NCBI RefSeq assembly: GCF_029869545.1
Contig: NZ_JARWQD010000309.1
Coordinates: 1-43,123 of the forward strand
Length of the DNA: 43,123 nucleotides
Direction: 5' to 3'
Source of the DNA: Nocardia wallacei
GTDB lineage: Bacteria > Actinomycetota > Actinomycetes > Mycobacteriales > Mycobacteriaceae
Positions 1 through 8,115 of this stretch are shown here, piece by piece. The notes under the pieces were generated by a model that was not told the DNA's origin, searched no databases, and saw only the letters and a list, made by a program, of their open reading frames with translations. Numbering within the stretch: the stretch's first letter is position 1; the number at the start of each line of letters is the position of its first letter. Both the position numbers and the translations under genes were made by a program.

Positions 1-80
1 CACCCCCCACCCCCCCCCCCCCCCCCACCCCCCCCCCCCCCCCCCGCCCCCGCCCCGCCCCCCCCGCCCCCCCCCCGGGG
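1..80. other. C-homopolymer low-complexity contig end
   Basis: The first 80 bases are almost pure C with a few A and G. This is unlike the rest of the window, which has normal high-GC coding texture, and no coding or regulatory signal can be read in it. It is most simply a sequencing or assembly artefact at a contig end, since the other end of the window shows matching G-runs. From about 81 to 112 normal sequence resumes up to the stop codon of the first gene. Confidence 0.8.
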
Positions 81-112
81 ATCGGGTGAGGCCGCGGAGA
101 GAGCCTGGGCCC

Positions 113-1636
113 CTAGTCCGGTCTCGAAGGTGCGCCGAACCATGTTGTCAGGGAATGCTCGAGTCCGGTGGGGGTGGTGGTGGAGGCCCAGGCGATGTAG
201 CCGTCGGGGCGGATCAGGATTGCGGAGAGGTTGCGTGGTCGAACGGGTTTGGCGGTGAGCACCCGGACGCGGTCGGTCCATGGTGTCGCGAGCGATCGTA
301 GTTGCGGGGAATCGGTGAGGTCCAGCAGGATCGGGCGGCCGTCGGTGCAGTGTTCGCCCAGCCGGGTGCCGTCGGACAGCTCGATATCGGGGGCGGTGGT
401 ACCGACCAGGTCGTGGCCGCCGCCGAGGTCGTAGCGGTGCAGCACGCCGGAGATCTTCTTGTACACCGCCGTCGCGCCGTCGCGGGTCTCCAGCAGTTCG
501 GTGAGGACGGACCGCATCGCCCGGCTGCGCGGATCCGTGCGCATCACCGCCACCTGCGCCCGGGTCCATTCCAGCACCCACTCCCCGACCGGATGCCGTT
601 CGGCGGTATAGGTATCCAGCAGCCCGGGCGGCGCCCAACCGGCCACCACGGCCGCGAGCTTCCAGCCGAGATTCATCGCGTCGCCCATGCCCAGATTCAG
701 GCCCTGGCCGCCGAACGGCGAATGCACGTGGGCGGCGTCCCCGGCCAGCAGCACCCGGCCGCGCCGATACTCGGTGACCTGGCGGGTGTTGTCGGTGAAC
801 CGCGTCGCCGACCGCACCGCCGAGATCTCCACCGGCACACCGGATACCGCGCGCAGGCTGGCCTGCAGTTCGGCGGCGGTGATCGGGGCGTCGCGATCGG
901 CGGGCGGCCCGTCGGGCTCGACGGTCAGGAAGCGACCCGGCATCGGCCCGTGGGTGTAGATGCCGGTGTCCGTGGTGTTCCAGCCGGGCCGCAGGGCCTC
1001 GGCACCGGTCATCTCCACCACCGCCTGATGCCCGGTGATCAGCGGATCGACGCCGGGGAAGTCGAATCCGGCCAGCTTCCGCACCAGGCTGCGGCCGCCG
1101 TCGCAGCCGACCAGCCAGCCCGCGCGGACCACGGTGTCGCCGAGCCAGATCGTCACGCAGTCGCCGTCGTCGGTGAATCCGGTCAGCTCCGCGCCGCGGC
1201 GCACGCGGACCCCGAGTTCGGCCGCGCGGTCGGCGAGTATCGTCTCCACGTCCTGCTGCGAGACGAACCACGCCTGGTCCACCGGGCCGACCTCGGCGAA
1301 GGCCGGGTCGTCGAGGTCGATATCGGCGCTGCGCAACCAGATCCCGGCGAAGTGGCCGACGACCAGGCGCCCGGCCTGCTCCTCCCCGTGCGCGGCACGG
1401 AAGGCGTCGAACTGCGCGATCCTCGATGCGTGCCGCTCGTTCAGCTGTGCCAGCATCCCCCGCCGGTAGAAGGCCTGGGCGGTAGGCACATTGATCGCGC
1501 CTGCCTTCACCGTCTGATCCATCTCGGGCAGCCGCTCCACCACGAGCACGTCCACCCCCGCCAGCCGCAGCTCGCACGCCAGCATCAGCCCCACCGGTCC
1601 GGCCCCCGCCACCACCACGTCGAATGTCTCGGTCAT
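113..1636 (-). CDS. FAD-dependent aromatic-type monooxygenase (group A flavoprotein hydroxylase)
   Basis: A 507-residue protein. The N-terminus has the FAD-binding Rossmann motif VVVAGAGPVGLMLA (about residues 6-19). A second FAD motif, LLAGDAAHVHSPFGGQGLN, lies near residue 300, followed by GMGDAMNLGWKL. The roughly 120-residue tail after the catalytic core matches the thioredoxin-like C-terminal extension of phenol-hydroxylase/TfdB and rifampicin-monooxygenase-type enzymes. Such enzymes use NAD(P)H and O2 to hydroxylate aromatic or polyketide substrates in the cytoplasm; the substrate cannot be told from sequence. The ATG at 1636 is chosen because the motif begins six residues later. The frame stays open about 23 codons upstream, but those residues are Arg-rich and unlike the family. 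It is divergent from the Sel1-like gene. Rifampicin inactivation is possible but not shown. Confidence 0.9.
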   Translation of the reverse strand: MTETFDVVVAGAGPVGLMLACELRLAGVDVLVVERLPEMDQTVKAGAINVPTAQAFYRRGMLAQLNERHASRIAQFDAFRAAHGEEQAGRLVVGHFAGIWLRSADIDLDDPAFAEVGPVDQAWFVSQQDVETILADRAAELGVRVRRGAELTGFTDDGDCVTIWLGDTVVRAGWLVGCDGGRSLVRKLAGFDFPGVDPLITGHQAVVEMTGAEALRPGWNTTDTGIYTHGPMPGRFLTVEPDGPPADRDAPITAAELQASLRAVSGVPVEISAVRSATRFTDNTRQVTEYRRGRVLLAGDAAHVHSPFGGQGLNLGMGDAMNLGWKLAAVVAGWAPPGLLDTYTAERHPVGEWVLEWTRAQVAVMRTDPRSRAMRSVLTELLETRDGATAVYKKISGVLHRYDLGGGHDLVGTTAPDIELSDGTRLGEHCTDGRPILLDLTDSPQLRSLATPWTDRVRVLTAKPVRPRNLSAILIRPDGYIAWASTTTPTGLEHSLTTWFGAPSRPD

Positions 1637-1881
1637 GCGCCCAGCGTGCCGACGGCCGATTGCACGGGCCTTGCGCCGTCCTTGCGCGCACTGCGCAACG
1701 AGCACACCGGCATTCGCCGCACAACCGCAGTGGATGCAAACCGGTCGGACGCATTTCGCCCGTGTTGTTTGCGGCCGGAATTTTCTGGCAGACTCCCCGA
1801 CGGTTCATCGATTTTTCCCGGCAGCCGGTATTACGGTATGCCCCGAATCCACCCGAGCAGTTCCGGCGGAAGGCGGACACG
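1637..1881. promoter_or_regulatory. Divergent intergenic region, 245 nt
   Basis: Separates the flavin monooxygenase (minus) from the Sel1-like repeat protein (plus). It is more AT-rich than its flanks around 1770-1850 and must carry both promoters. A purine-rich AAGGCGG lies just before the ATG at 1882. I could not assign -35/-10 elements with confidence and see no clear palindrome. Confidence 0.4.
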
Positions 1882-2682
1882 ATGACCGGGTCGTCCCCGT
1901 ACGAGGTGCCCTCGCTCGCGCAGCGGTACGACGGCGCCGAACCGGTCGACGTCGGCGGTACGGCCGTCTACCCGCTGTATTCCGAACCGCTGGGCCAGGA
2001 TCCGAGCATCATCACCCTCACCCTGCACGCGGCCGCTCCCCCGGCCGGACTGCTCGGGCTCGGAGTCGGGCTGTCGGTGCTGGGCGGTCACGTGACGCTG
2101 CGGGGCCGTCGACTACGCGGTGTCGACGTCTGGACCGACGCCATGACCGGCGGGGTCGCGCTGGAGGTGTGTGCCGCCGGACCGGAGGCGTCGTTCACCC
2201 TCACCCCGGTCTGGATGGACGCCGCGGGCGCGGTCGAGTCGTGGACCGGCAACTACGGCATCGTGGTGGACCGCACCGCAGCCGGAAATCCGCTGCTGCG
2301 CTGCAGCGCCGGCGTCGGTCCCCTGGATTTCACGAATCTGGTGGTCGAGGTGGCCGCCGTGGCCGCGCCGACGGATCAGAGCCGCTATCGCGGCGCGCTC
2401 TACGATCTCGGCGTGGCGATGCACGGGCGCGGCGACGTGGACCAGGCGTGCGCGCTGTGGTCGCAGGCCGCCGGTTTCGGACATGCGGGCGCCGCGTACG
2501 ACCTCGGGGTGGTGCGGTTCCGGCGGGGCGAATTCGGCGAGGCCGAACGCTGGTGGCGCACCGCCGCCGACCACGGTGACGTGCGGGCCATGGCCGGACT
2601 GGCCGAGGTGCTCGACCGTCAGGGCAGCGCGAGCGAGGCGCGGGTGTGGCGCGCGTGCGCCAACGGCCTGTACGAACCGTGA
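1882..2682 (+). CDS. Sel1-like/TPR repeat protein of unknown function
   Basis: A 266-residue cytoplasmic protein. Residues 1 to about 165 form a domain rich in beta-branched residues, glycine and alanine that I do not recognise; it includes a WTGNYGIVVDRTA stretch. The C-terminal 100 residues contain two to three helical hairpins of the Sel1/TPR kind: YDLGVAMHGRGDVDQACALW, YDLGVVRFRRGEFGEAERWW and MAGLAEVLDRQGSASEARVW, spaced about 36 residues apart with the Ala/Gly/Trp pattern of Sel1 repeats. Such repeats usually hold a protein partner. The ATG at 1882 has AAGGCGG upstream; in-frame sequence before it is not protein-like. It converges on the M50-type protease gene with only 6 nt between stops. 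No catalytic residues are visible. Confidence 0.75.
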   Translation: MTGSSPYEVPSLAQRYDGAEPVDVGGTAVYPLYSEPLGQDPSIITLTLHAAAPPAGLLGLGVGLSVLGGHVTLRGRRLRGVDVWTDAMTGGVALEVCAAGPEASFTLTPVWMDAAGAVESWTGNYGIVVDRTAAGNPLLRCSAGVGPLDFTNLVVEVAAVAAPTDQSRYRGALYDLGVAMHGRGDVDQACALWSQAAGFGHAGAAYDLGVVRFRRGEFGEAERWWRTAADHGDVRAMAGLAEVLDRQGSASEARVWRACANGLYEP

Positions 2683-2688
2683 CAACGA

Positions 2689-3429
2689 TCAGGCGAGGCC
2701 GATTTCCGGCAGCGGCCCGAGCAGCAGGCTGCCACCGGCGATGAGCGCCGCCAGCGCCGCGGCGCCGAACACCAGCACCCACAGCAGCGACGGCAGCCGG
2801 GTGAGGTGGGCGAGCTGATCGGCGTCGGAGCCGTCGCCACGCACCCGCACCCGCTGCAGTTCCACCACCGCGCGCATCCCCCCGAACAGCAGGAACCACG
2901 CCACCGCGTACCCGAAGATGCCCTGCCACACAACGGTTCCGTACCAGGAGACGCCCAGGGTGACCGCTCCCGTGACGACCACCGCCAGCAGTCCGAAGAG
3001 GTTGCGGATGAAGACCAGCAGCACCACCAGCGCGGCCACGCCCAGCCACAGCATCAGGGTCAGGCGACCGGCGCCCAACAGCGCCGCGCATCCCAGTCCC
3101 ACCGCCGACGGCGCCGGATATCCGGCCAGCGTCGTGAGAATCATGCCCAGCCCGTAGGGTTTTCCGCGCGAGACCGTCACGCCCGAGGTGTCCGAGTGCA
3201 GCCGGATCCCGCTCAGCGTCCGCCCGGTGAGCACCGCCACGACCGCATGCCCGACCTCGTGCGCGATCGTGACGACGGTCCGCAGCACCCGCCACACCGG
3301 CGGATACATCACCAGCGCCAGCGCCACCGCCCCGGTCGCGACGACCACCCACAGCGGCGGATGCTCCGACACCACACTCAACCGGTCCGTCACCGACGAC
3401 ACCGAACTGGTCCACTCCGACAAATCCAC
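2689..3429 (-). CDS. M50B-like membrane zinc metallopeptidase
   Basis: A 246-residue polytopic membrane protein. After one N-terminal hydrophobic segment (residues 26-45) comes AHEVGHAV, a zinc-binding HExxH motif at residues 57-61 placed at the start of a membrane helix, as in intramembrane or M50B-like peptidases. Then follow four to five further hydrophobic segments (about 100-160, 168-190 and 220-245). LAGYPAPS (about residues 101-108) resembles the second conserved patch of the family. The likely role is membrane-embedded proteolysis, but no substrate or anti-sigma partner is adjacent. The start is an ATG with little alternative. A 22-bp-arm inverted repeat (3461-3530) lies directly upstream, between this gene and the aldo/keto reductase. 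Confidence 0.8.
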   Translation of the reverse strand: MDLSEWTSSVSSVTDRLSVVSEHPPLWVVVATGAVALALVMYPPVWRVLRTVVTIAHEVGHAVVAVLTGRTLSGIRLHSDTSGVTVSRGKPYGLGMILTTLAGYPAPSAVGLGCAALLGAGRLTLMLWLGVAALVVLLVFIRNLFGLLAVVVTGAVTLGVSWYGTVVWQGIFGYAVAWFLLFGGMRAVVELQRVRVRGDGSDADQLAHLTRLPSLLWVLVFGAAALAALIAGGSLLLGPLPEIGLA

Positions 3430-3460
3430 CGCCGCAGACTAGCCGCGCCCCATCCGACCG

Positions 3461-3530
3461 CGCACCCCCTGCGTGTTCCCGCACGCCCTGCGAGCGCCTG
3501 CGGACGGGGCGGGAACACGCTGGGGGTGCG
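3461..3530 (-). terminator. Long inverted repeat (22-bp arms), probable terminator of the aldo/keto reductase
   Basis: The left arm 3461-3482 begins CGCACCCCC and ends GTTCCCGC. The right arm 3509-3530 is its reverse complement with one mismatch, and the loop is 26 nt (3483-3508). It starts 9 nt beyond the reductase stop codon in the minus-strand direction, so it can fold into a very stable RNA hairpin at the mRNA end. There is no U-tract, as is usual in actinomycetes. It could instead be a protein-binding site upstream of the M50 gene or a dispersed repeat. Confidence 0.65.
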
Positions 3531-3538
3531 GAAACGGG

Positions 3539-4570
3539 TCAGCGCGGAGCGAGGGCCTCGGTGGCGGGCTCGTCTTGGAGGTTGTCGATGAACCAGTTGG
3601 GGTAGACGGGGGACGGGGGCATGGCGTCGTTCAGTTCGGTGAGTTCCTCGGGGGTCAGGCGGACGGACGCGGCGCCGAGATTGTCCTCGAGCTGGTGCAG
3701 TTTGGTGGCGCCGAGCAGCACGCTGGTCACCGCGGGCTGGGCCAGCAGCCAGGCGAGGGCGATCTGGGCGACGCTGGCGCTGTGCTTGTCGGCGATGATC
3801 CGCATGCGTTCGATCAGCGCGAAGCCGCGCTCCTTGTCGATGGGCAGCAGATCGAATCCGGACAGGCGGTTGTCCGGGTCCGTCAGCGTCTCCCGCGTGT
3901 ACTTGCCGGAGAGAAAACCGCTGGCCAGCGGGCTCCACACCGTCATGCCCAGCCCGTAGCGGCGCATCATCGGGATCACGTCGCGCTCCACGTCGCGCCC
4001 GACCAGCGAATAGTTCATCTGCCCGTGGGTGAACGCCGCGAAGCCGTTCGCGCGCTGAATCTCCAAGGCCGCCGCCACTTTCCACGCCGACCAGTTGGAG
4101 AAGCCGAGATAGCGGGCCTTCCCCGAACGCACCACCTCGTCCAGCGCGGCGAGCGTCTCCTCCAGCGGCGTGAAGGGATCCTCCCGGTGCGCGATGTACA
4201 CGTCCACCCAGTCGGTGTCCAGCCGCCGCAGGCTCTGATCGATCGACCACAGGATGTGCCGCCGCGACAGGCCGGACCGCGTGATCGGATCGCCGCTACG
4301 GAACCCCACCTTGGTCGCGATGACCACATCGTCGCGATGCGGCCGCAGCGCCTGCCCGAGCAGGACCTCCGACTCTCCCCCGGCGTAGCCGTCGGCGGTG
4401 TCGAAGAAATTGATCCCCGCCTCCAGTGCCCGCCCGACCAGTTCGCCGGCCAATTCCGCGCCGACCTTCGAAACGGCTTGCATATCGCGGTTGCCCGCGG
4501 TGAATGTCATGGCCCCGAACGCCATTCGGGAAACGATGAGACCGGTACTACCGAGCGTGCTGAACTCCAT
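3539..4570 (-). CDS. Aldo/keto reductase family oxidoreductase
   Basis: A 343-residue NADPH-dependent aldo/keto reductase of the bacterial tas/YajO-like group. The catalytic tetrad can be placed: Asp and Tyr in NFFDTADGYAGGESE, Lys in ATKVGF and His in VYIAHREDP. The C-terminal nucleotide-binding segment VTSVLLGATKLHQLEDNL is present. It should reduce aldehydes or ketones in the cytoplasm; the substrate is unknown. The ATG at 4570 is preferred over an in-frame TTG two codons upstream because a -10-like TAATGT lies exactly 7 nt before it and no ribosome site is visible, which suggests a leaderless mRNA. The small membrane protein and extended SDR lie upstream on the same strand. Confidence 0.9.
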   Translation of the reverse strand: MEFSTLGSTGLIVSRMAFGAMTFTAGNRDMQAVSKVGAELAGELVGRALEAGINFFDTADGYAGGESEVLLGQALRPHRDDVVIATKVGFRSGDPITRSGLSRRHILWSIDQSLRRLDTDWVDVYIAHREDPFTPLEETLAALDEVVRSGKARYLGFSNWSAWKVAAALEIQRANGFAAFTHGQMNYSLVGRDVERDVIPMMRRYGLGMTVWSPLASGFLSGKYTRETLTDPDNRLSGFDLLPIDKERGFALIERMRIIADKHSASVAQIALAWLLAQPAVTSVLLGATKLHQLEDNLGAASVRLTPEELTELNDAMPPSPVYPNWFIDNLQDEPATEALAPR

Positions 4571-4577
4571 GGGCAAG

Positions 4578-4583
4578 ACATTA
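4578..4583 (-). promoter_or_regulatory. Putative leaderless promoter -10 box (aldo/keto reductase)
   Basis: TAATGT on the minus strand, 7 nt before the ATG at 4570. The actinobacterial -10 pattern TANNNT with this spacing would put the transcript start on the A of ATG. Confidence 0.5.
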
Positions 4584-4610
4584 TCCGGCGCCCGAGGTCG
4601 CGGCCACAGA

Positions 4611-4886
4611 TCAGGCGCCGGTCGTGCCGCACCAGCACGGGACCATCAGCGCGGCCGCGGACAGCAGTGTCACCGCGGCCATCCCCGCGATGACGCCCGG
4701 CGCCAGGACCGCGCGGCCGGAGCGGAGCCGTGCGGCGAGCGTCCGGCGCACCGAGTCCGAGACGACGCGGCTCGCGGACATCCCTCTGCGAATCGGTAGT
4801 GCGATGCGCCGGTTCCGGGTCGAGCCCTTGCCGAAGCGGCGGCGCAGCAGTGCCGTGAGCGCGACGACGAGAGTGGCGATCAACAT
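4611..4886 (-). CDS. Small two-segment membrane protein
   Basis: A 91-residue protein not recognised as a known family. It has a hydrophobic N-terminus (residues 2-14, LIATLVVALTALL), a long basic middle (about residues 15-58, more than twelve Arg/Lys), and a second hydrophobic segment (residues 60-82) ending in a CWC motif. This predicts a hairpin membrane protein with a cytoplasmic basic loop. The start at 4886 is supported by GAGGAG about 6 nt upstream. It begins only 14 nt after the stop of the extended SDR gene, so the two are likely cotranscribed. Function unknown. Confidence 0.6.
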   Translation of the reverse strand: MLIATLVVALTALLRRRFGKGSTRNRRIALPIRRGMSASRVVSDSVRRTLAARLRSGRAVLAPGVIAGMAAVTLLSAAALMVPCWCGTTGA

Positions 4887-4900
4887 GGGATGCTCCTCGC

Positions 4901-5929
4901 TCAGACGGCCGAGGCCGGTTGCGGACGCGGGCCGGTGGTGCCGCGGCGCGCCCGCGGCCGTCCTGGGTCGGCCACCACGCCGAGCCGCACGAGGCTCTCG
5001 GCGGTGTCGAGCAGGGTCTGTTCGATCGGCCGCATGGTCCAGCCCAGCTCCCGCCGCGCCTTGTCGGCGCTGACCGCCTCGCGCTTGCCGAGCCGGCTCG
5101 CCGCGAGCCGGGCCGTCGCGTCGAACCGGGCCGCCAGCCGCAGCAGCCAGGCGGGGATGGTGCGGGTCGGCACCCGGTACCGCGTCGCTATGATGCGCGC
5201 CATCTCGGTCATCGAAACATAGTCTCCCGCAACGATATAGCGGTTGCCCGCCGCCTCCGGGAGTTCCAGCGCCAGCCGATGCGCGACGGCGGCGTCGCGG
5301 ACGTCGACGGTGGCGAAACCGATCGGCGGCACGGCGGGCATCGCCCGCGCCAGCAGGATGCGCAGCGCCTCCACGGAGGTCCCCACCGCCGCGCGCTGCA
5401 CCGGGCCCAGGATCATGCCGGGATTGATCGCCACCAGCTCGATCCCGCGTTCGCGCGCGAAGTCCCAGACGGCGCGCTCGGCGAGGGTCTTGCTCTTCTC
5501 GTAGGCGTTGCACGCCCGCGGATCCGACCAGTCGGTCTCGGTGCACACCCGCTCGCGGTGCCCCATCCGCACCGCGGCGATCGACGAGGTCACCACCACC
5601 CGCCGCACCCCGGCCGCGGCGGCCGCGCGCAGCACCCGCAGCGTGCCGTCCACGGCGGGCCGGACCAGTTCGTCCTCGTCGTCGGGCTCGGTCGCCGGGA
5701 ACGGCGATGCGGCGTGCACGACGTACCGGCAGTCCGCCGCGGCCTGCGCCCAGCCCGCCTCATCGGTGAGGTCGGCGGTCACGAGTTCGACGGCCGGGAG
5801 GTGCGCGGCGAGGTCCGCGGTCGCCGAGCGCACGGTGCCGCGCACCCGATAGCCGTGCGCGAGCAGTTCGGTGGCGATATGTCCGCCGAGGTAACCCGAA
5901 ACTCCGGTCACCAGAACGCGATCCGACAT
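4901..5929 (-). CDS. NAD(P)-dependent epimerase/dehydratase (extended SDR, dihydroflavonol reductase-like)
   Basis: A 342-residue extended SDR. The N-terminal TGVSGYLGGHIA (about residues 8-19) is the TGxxGxxG cofactor motif. VTSSIAAV carries the catalytic Ser region and AYEKSK is the YxxxK active site. The segment AINPGMILGP after the active site is typical of dihydroflavonol-4-reductase/aldehyde reductase relatives. It probably reduces a carbonyl with NADPH. The ATG start has GGAG 7 nt upstream. It is divergent from the TetR gene at 6016 across an 86-nt gap holding two 17-bp direct repeats, so it is very likely the target of that repressor. Confidence 0.9.
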   Translation of the reverse strand: MSDRVLVTGVSGYLGGHIATELLAHGYRVRGTVRSATADLAAHLPAVELVTADLTDEAGWAQAAADCRYVVHAASPFPATEPDDEDELVRPAVDGTLRVLRAAAAAGVRRVVVTSSIAAVRMGHRERVCTETDWSDPRACNAYEKSKTLAERAVWDFARERGIELVAINPGMILGPVQRAAVGTSVEALRILLARAMPAVPPIGFATVDVRDAAVAHRLALELPEAAGNRYIVAGDYVSMTEMARIIATRYRVPTRTIPAWLLRLAARFDATARLAASRLGKREAVSADKARRELGWTMRPIEQTLLDTAESLVRLGVVADPGRPRARRGTTGPRPQPASAV

Positions 5930-5945
5930 GACCCGACTCCGATCT

Positions 5946-5980
5946 AATCATCGTTTAGAATGTAATCACTGTATAGATTG
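5946..5980. promoter_or_regulatory. Tandem TetR-type operator repeats
   Basis: Two 17-bp direct repeats, 5946-5962 (AATCATCGTTTAGAATG) and 5964-5980 (AATCACTGTATAGATTG), match at 13 of 17 positions and have an 18-bp period. Read on the other strand each contains TAWAC followed by TGATT, a weakly palindromic TetR-operator shape. They lie between the SDR and TetR start codons, so one repressor could control both. Confidence 0.6.
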
Positions 5981-6002
5981 CGGGGCGCTCGAAGTCAACC
6001 CG

Positions 6003-6008
6003 TACGCT
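6003..6008 (+). promoter_or_regulatory. Putative leaderless promoter -10 box (TetR gene at 6016)
   Basis: TACGCT ends 7 nt before the ATG at 6016. No ribosome-binding sequence is present between them (CACCCCC), consistent with a leaderless transcript. Confidence 0.5.
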
Positions 6009-6015
6009 CACCCCC

Positions 6016-6639
6016 ATGCCGTCGACGAAGGATCGCTATCACCACGGCGCGCTACGCGAGGAGCTACTGCGCACCTCCCTGCGGCTGATCGAGGCCGAGG
6101 GGCTGCCCGCGGTCAGCCTGCGGCGCGTGGCGCGGGAGGCGGGGGTGAGCCCGGGCGCGCCCTACCATCACTTCGCCGACCGCACCGCCCTGCTGGCCGC
6201 CCTGTCCACGCGGGGATTCGAACTGCTCCGCGCAGAACTGATCTCGGCCGTCGGCGCCGCCGCGAACCCCAGCGACCGGCTCACCGCGATCGCCGACACC
6301 TACATCCGTTTCGCGCGGGAGCAGCCCGCCTACTTCCGGCTGATGTTCCGCCCCGAACTGTCCCGGCCCGAGAAGCATCCGGATACGATGGCGGCCGGTG
6401 ACGCGGCGTTCACGGTCCTGACCGACGCCGTCGCCGAGGCGACCCGGGCCGGTGTGCTGCCCGCCGCCGAGGCCGACACGCTCGCGATGGCGATCTGGGC
6501 TCTGTCGCACGGCCTGGCCGCACTCACGGTCGACGGCCAGCTCACCAAGCGCGCCGCCAAGATGCACACCGACCCGGCGGCCCTCTCCGATCGGATCACC
6601 CGGATGTTCACCGGGCTCATCGCCCCGTCGACACCCTGA
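6016..6639 (+). CDS. TetR/AcrR-family transcriptional regulator
   Basis: A 207-residue repressor. The N-terminus DRYHHGALREELL leads into a TetR DNA-binding domain: VSLRRVAREAGVSPGAPYHHFADRTALL (about residues 34-61) is the helix-turn-helix and following helix. The rest is an all-helical ligand-binding domain with a TetR_C-like stretch around FAREQPAYFRLMFRPEL (about residues 98-114). It should repress itself and the divergent SDR through the repeats at 5946-5980 and release on binding a small ligand. The start is fixed by the -10 spacing and the conserved YHHGALR motif close to the N-terminus. Confidence 0.9.
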   Translation: MPSTKDRYHHGALREELLRTSLRLIEAEGLPAVSLRRVAREAGVSPGAPYHHFADRTALLAALSTRGFELLRAELISAVGAAANPSDRLTAIADTYIRFAREQPAYFRLMFRPELSRPEKHPDTMAAGDAAFTVLTDAVAEATRAGVLPAAEADTLAMAIWALSHGLAALTVDGQLTKRAAKMHTDPAALSDRITRMFTGLIAPSTP

Positions 6640-6689
6640 ACAGCGGCTATCGCTCTCACGCCCGGTGGCCGCAGGCGCGCCGGACCCTC

Positions 6690-6730
6690 TAGGCTGACTG
6701 CGACCGCCCCGTCCAGCCGGATCGATCCGG
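6690..6730 (+). promoter_or_regulatory. Promoter region with palindrome before the lipoprotein gene
   Basis: TAGGCT at 6690-6695 fits an actinobacterial -10. The perfect palindrome CCGGATCGATCCGG at 6717-6730 then falls in the predicted 5' leader, just before GAGGAG and the ATG at 6756. It may be an operator or a small hairpin controlling translation. Confidence 0.4.
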
Positions 6731-6755
6731 CACGACCCCCGCGAGGAGAACCCGG

Positions 6756-7076
6756 ATGAAATCGCCGCGATGGCCCGCCGCAGGAATCGCCGGATTGGCC
6801 GTCGCCACAGCGCTTCTGACCGGCTGCAGCGATGTCGAGCGCGCCATCAACAAGGGCGGGGACACCAAGTGCAGCGACTACGTCAAGCAGGATCAGGACA
6901 CCAAGCGCGTCACGATCACGAAGTTCGTCAAGCAGCAGACCGGCAGCGAGAACGAGCCGCCGGGCACCCAGGTCGACCTGACGATGACCGCGGTGGAGTT
7001 CCTGTGCGGCAATCAGCGCAACGCCGAGACGCCCATCAAGAACGCCGACGTGGCGGGAATCTTCTTCAACAAGTGA
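6756..7076 (+). CDS. Small secreted lipoprotein, two-cysteine
   Basis: A 106-residue protein with a classical lipoprotein signal: basic N-terminus, hydrophobic core, and lipobox LLTGC with the acylated Cys at residue 24. The mature part is short and polar. It contains two further cysteines (KCSDYV near residue 38 and FLCGNQ near residue 89) that could form a disulfide, and a repeated Lys/Asp/Gln-rich stretch. Similar small lipoproteins of mycolata are sometimes annotated as HdeA-like, but I cannot confirm that here. The start has GAGGAG 8 nt upstream. It converges on the LLM oxidoreductase gene. Role unknown; it should sit on the outer face of the plasma membrane. Confidence 0.8.
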   Translation: MKSPRWPAAGIAGLAVATALLTGCSDVERAINKGGDTKCSDYVKQDQDTKRVTITKFVKQQTGSENEPPGTQVDLTMTAVEFLCGNQRNAETPIKNADVAGIFFNK

Positions 7077-7086
7077 GGCGCGGCCG

Positions 7087-7962
7087 TCAGCGCAGCAGCT
7101 CGATCACCGGGGCGAACTTCTCCATGTTCTGTTCGAGCACGGTGAAGTAGTTGATGCCGTAGCGCTTGCGGCGCTCGCGCAGCTGGTCGGCCTGCTGCTG
7201 CGGGGAGCCGAGCAGCAGCACCGGGATGTCCTCCAGATTCTCGGCCGCTCCTTCGGGCAGGTGGGCCGCGTAGCGCTCCAGGATCTCCGGGCGTTCGGCG
7301 GCGCTGGCGACCCCCTGCAGCAGGAGATTGAACTCCACGCTGTCGGCGCGCTCGCCCAGCAGACCGCGCACGTAGTCGATCCGCTGCAGCGTCGCCTCCG
7401 GACCGGCCACCGTGATGTGCCCGCTGGCGGCGGCCGTGCCGCCGGTCAGCGCGATGATGTCGGCGTGTTCGGCGGCCACCCGCAGCAGCCGGTCGCCCCA
7501 GCCCGCGATCAGCAGCGTCGGACCGCCCGATTGCGCGGGGCGCGGGCGATATTCGGGATCGGCATAGAGCCGCCGCAGCGTCGCCGCCGCCTCGGCGACC
7601 TGGTCGACGCGGCGGCCCGGGCCGGGGAACGGCATCCCGGCGGCCTCGAACTCCGCCTGCACGTATCCGGCGCCCAGGCCCAGCTCGACCCGGCCCTCGC
7701 TGAGCAGGTCCACGGTGGCGACGTCGCGCGCCAGCAGCACCGGGTTGTAGAAGGGGACGTTGAGCACGAAGGTGTTCAGCCGCACCCGCTCGGTGGCGTC
7801 GGCGGCGACCAGCATCGCCGGGAACGGCGCGGGCAGCCCCAGATGGTCGGCGATGCCGATCACGTCGTAGCCGAGATCCTCTGCCCGGCGGCACTTTTCC
7901 GCCCACTCCGCGCGGGACTCGACCGAGATCATGTTCACACCGAACCGGAAGGGAGCGCTCAT
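7087..7962 (-). CDS. LLM-class F420-dependent oxidoreductase
   Basis: A 291-residue luciferase-like TIM-barrel protein. FRFGVNMISVESRAEWAEKC and AEDLGYDVIGIADHLG at the N-terminus, then LARDVATVDLLSEGRVELGLGAGY (about residues 77-100), are hallmark segments of F420-dependent LLM enzymes of actinobacteria. The C-terminal GLLGSPQQQADQL-like region (VLLLGSPQQQADQLRERR) is the usual barrel-closing helix. It would catalyse a hydride transfer using F420H2 or FMN; the substrate is unknown. Length is normal for the subfamily. It is divergent from the GAF regulator across 153 nt. Confidence 0.9.
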   Translation of the reverse strand: MSAPFRFGVNMISVESRAEWAEKCRRAEDLGYDVIGIADHLGLPAPFPAMLVAADATERVRLNTFVLNVPFYNPVLLARDVATVDLLSEGRVELGLGAGYVQAEFEAAGMPFPGPGRRVDQVAEAAATLRRLYADPEYRPRPAQSGGPTLLIAGWGDRLLRVAAEHADIIALTGGTAAASGHITVAGPEATLQRIDYVRGLLGERADSVEFNLLLQGVASAAERPEILERYAAHLPEGAAENLEDIPVLLLGSPQQQADQLRERRKRYGINYFTVLEQNMEKFAPVIELLR

Positions 7963-8115
7963 CGCTCCTGTCTACCAGCCCGGCGGCGACCGGCCCACAC
8001 GCGTTCGCCGAGAGCGATCACGAGCTGGCGCATTCGGGCCGCGGGATTCCCGCCCGCGGTGCCGCCGCGTGCGCAATCATGGGGAGGGCGCAGGGACTCC
8101 CCGGGAGGCGTTGCG

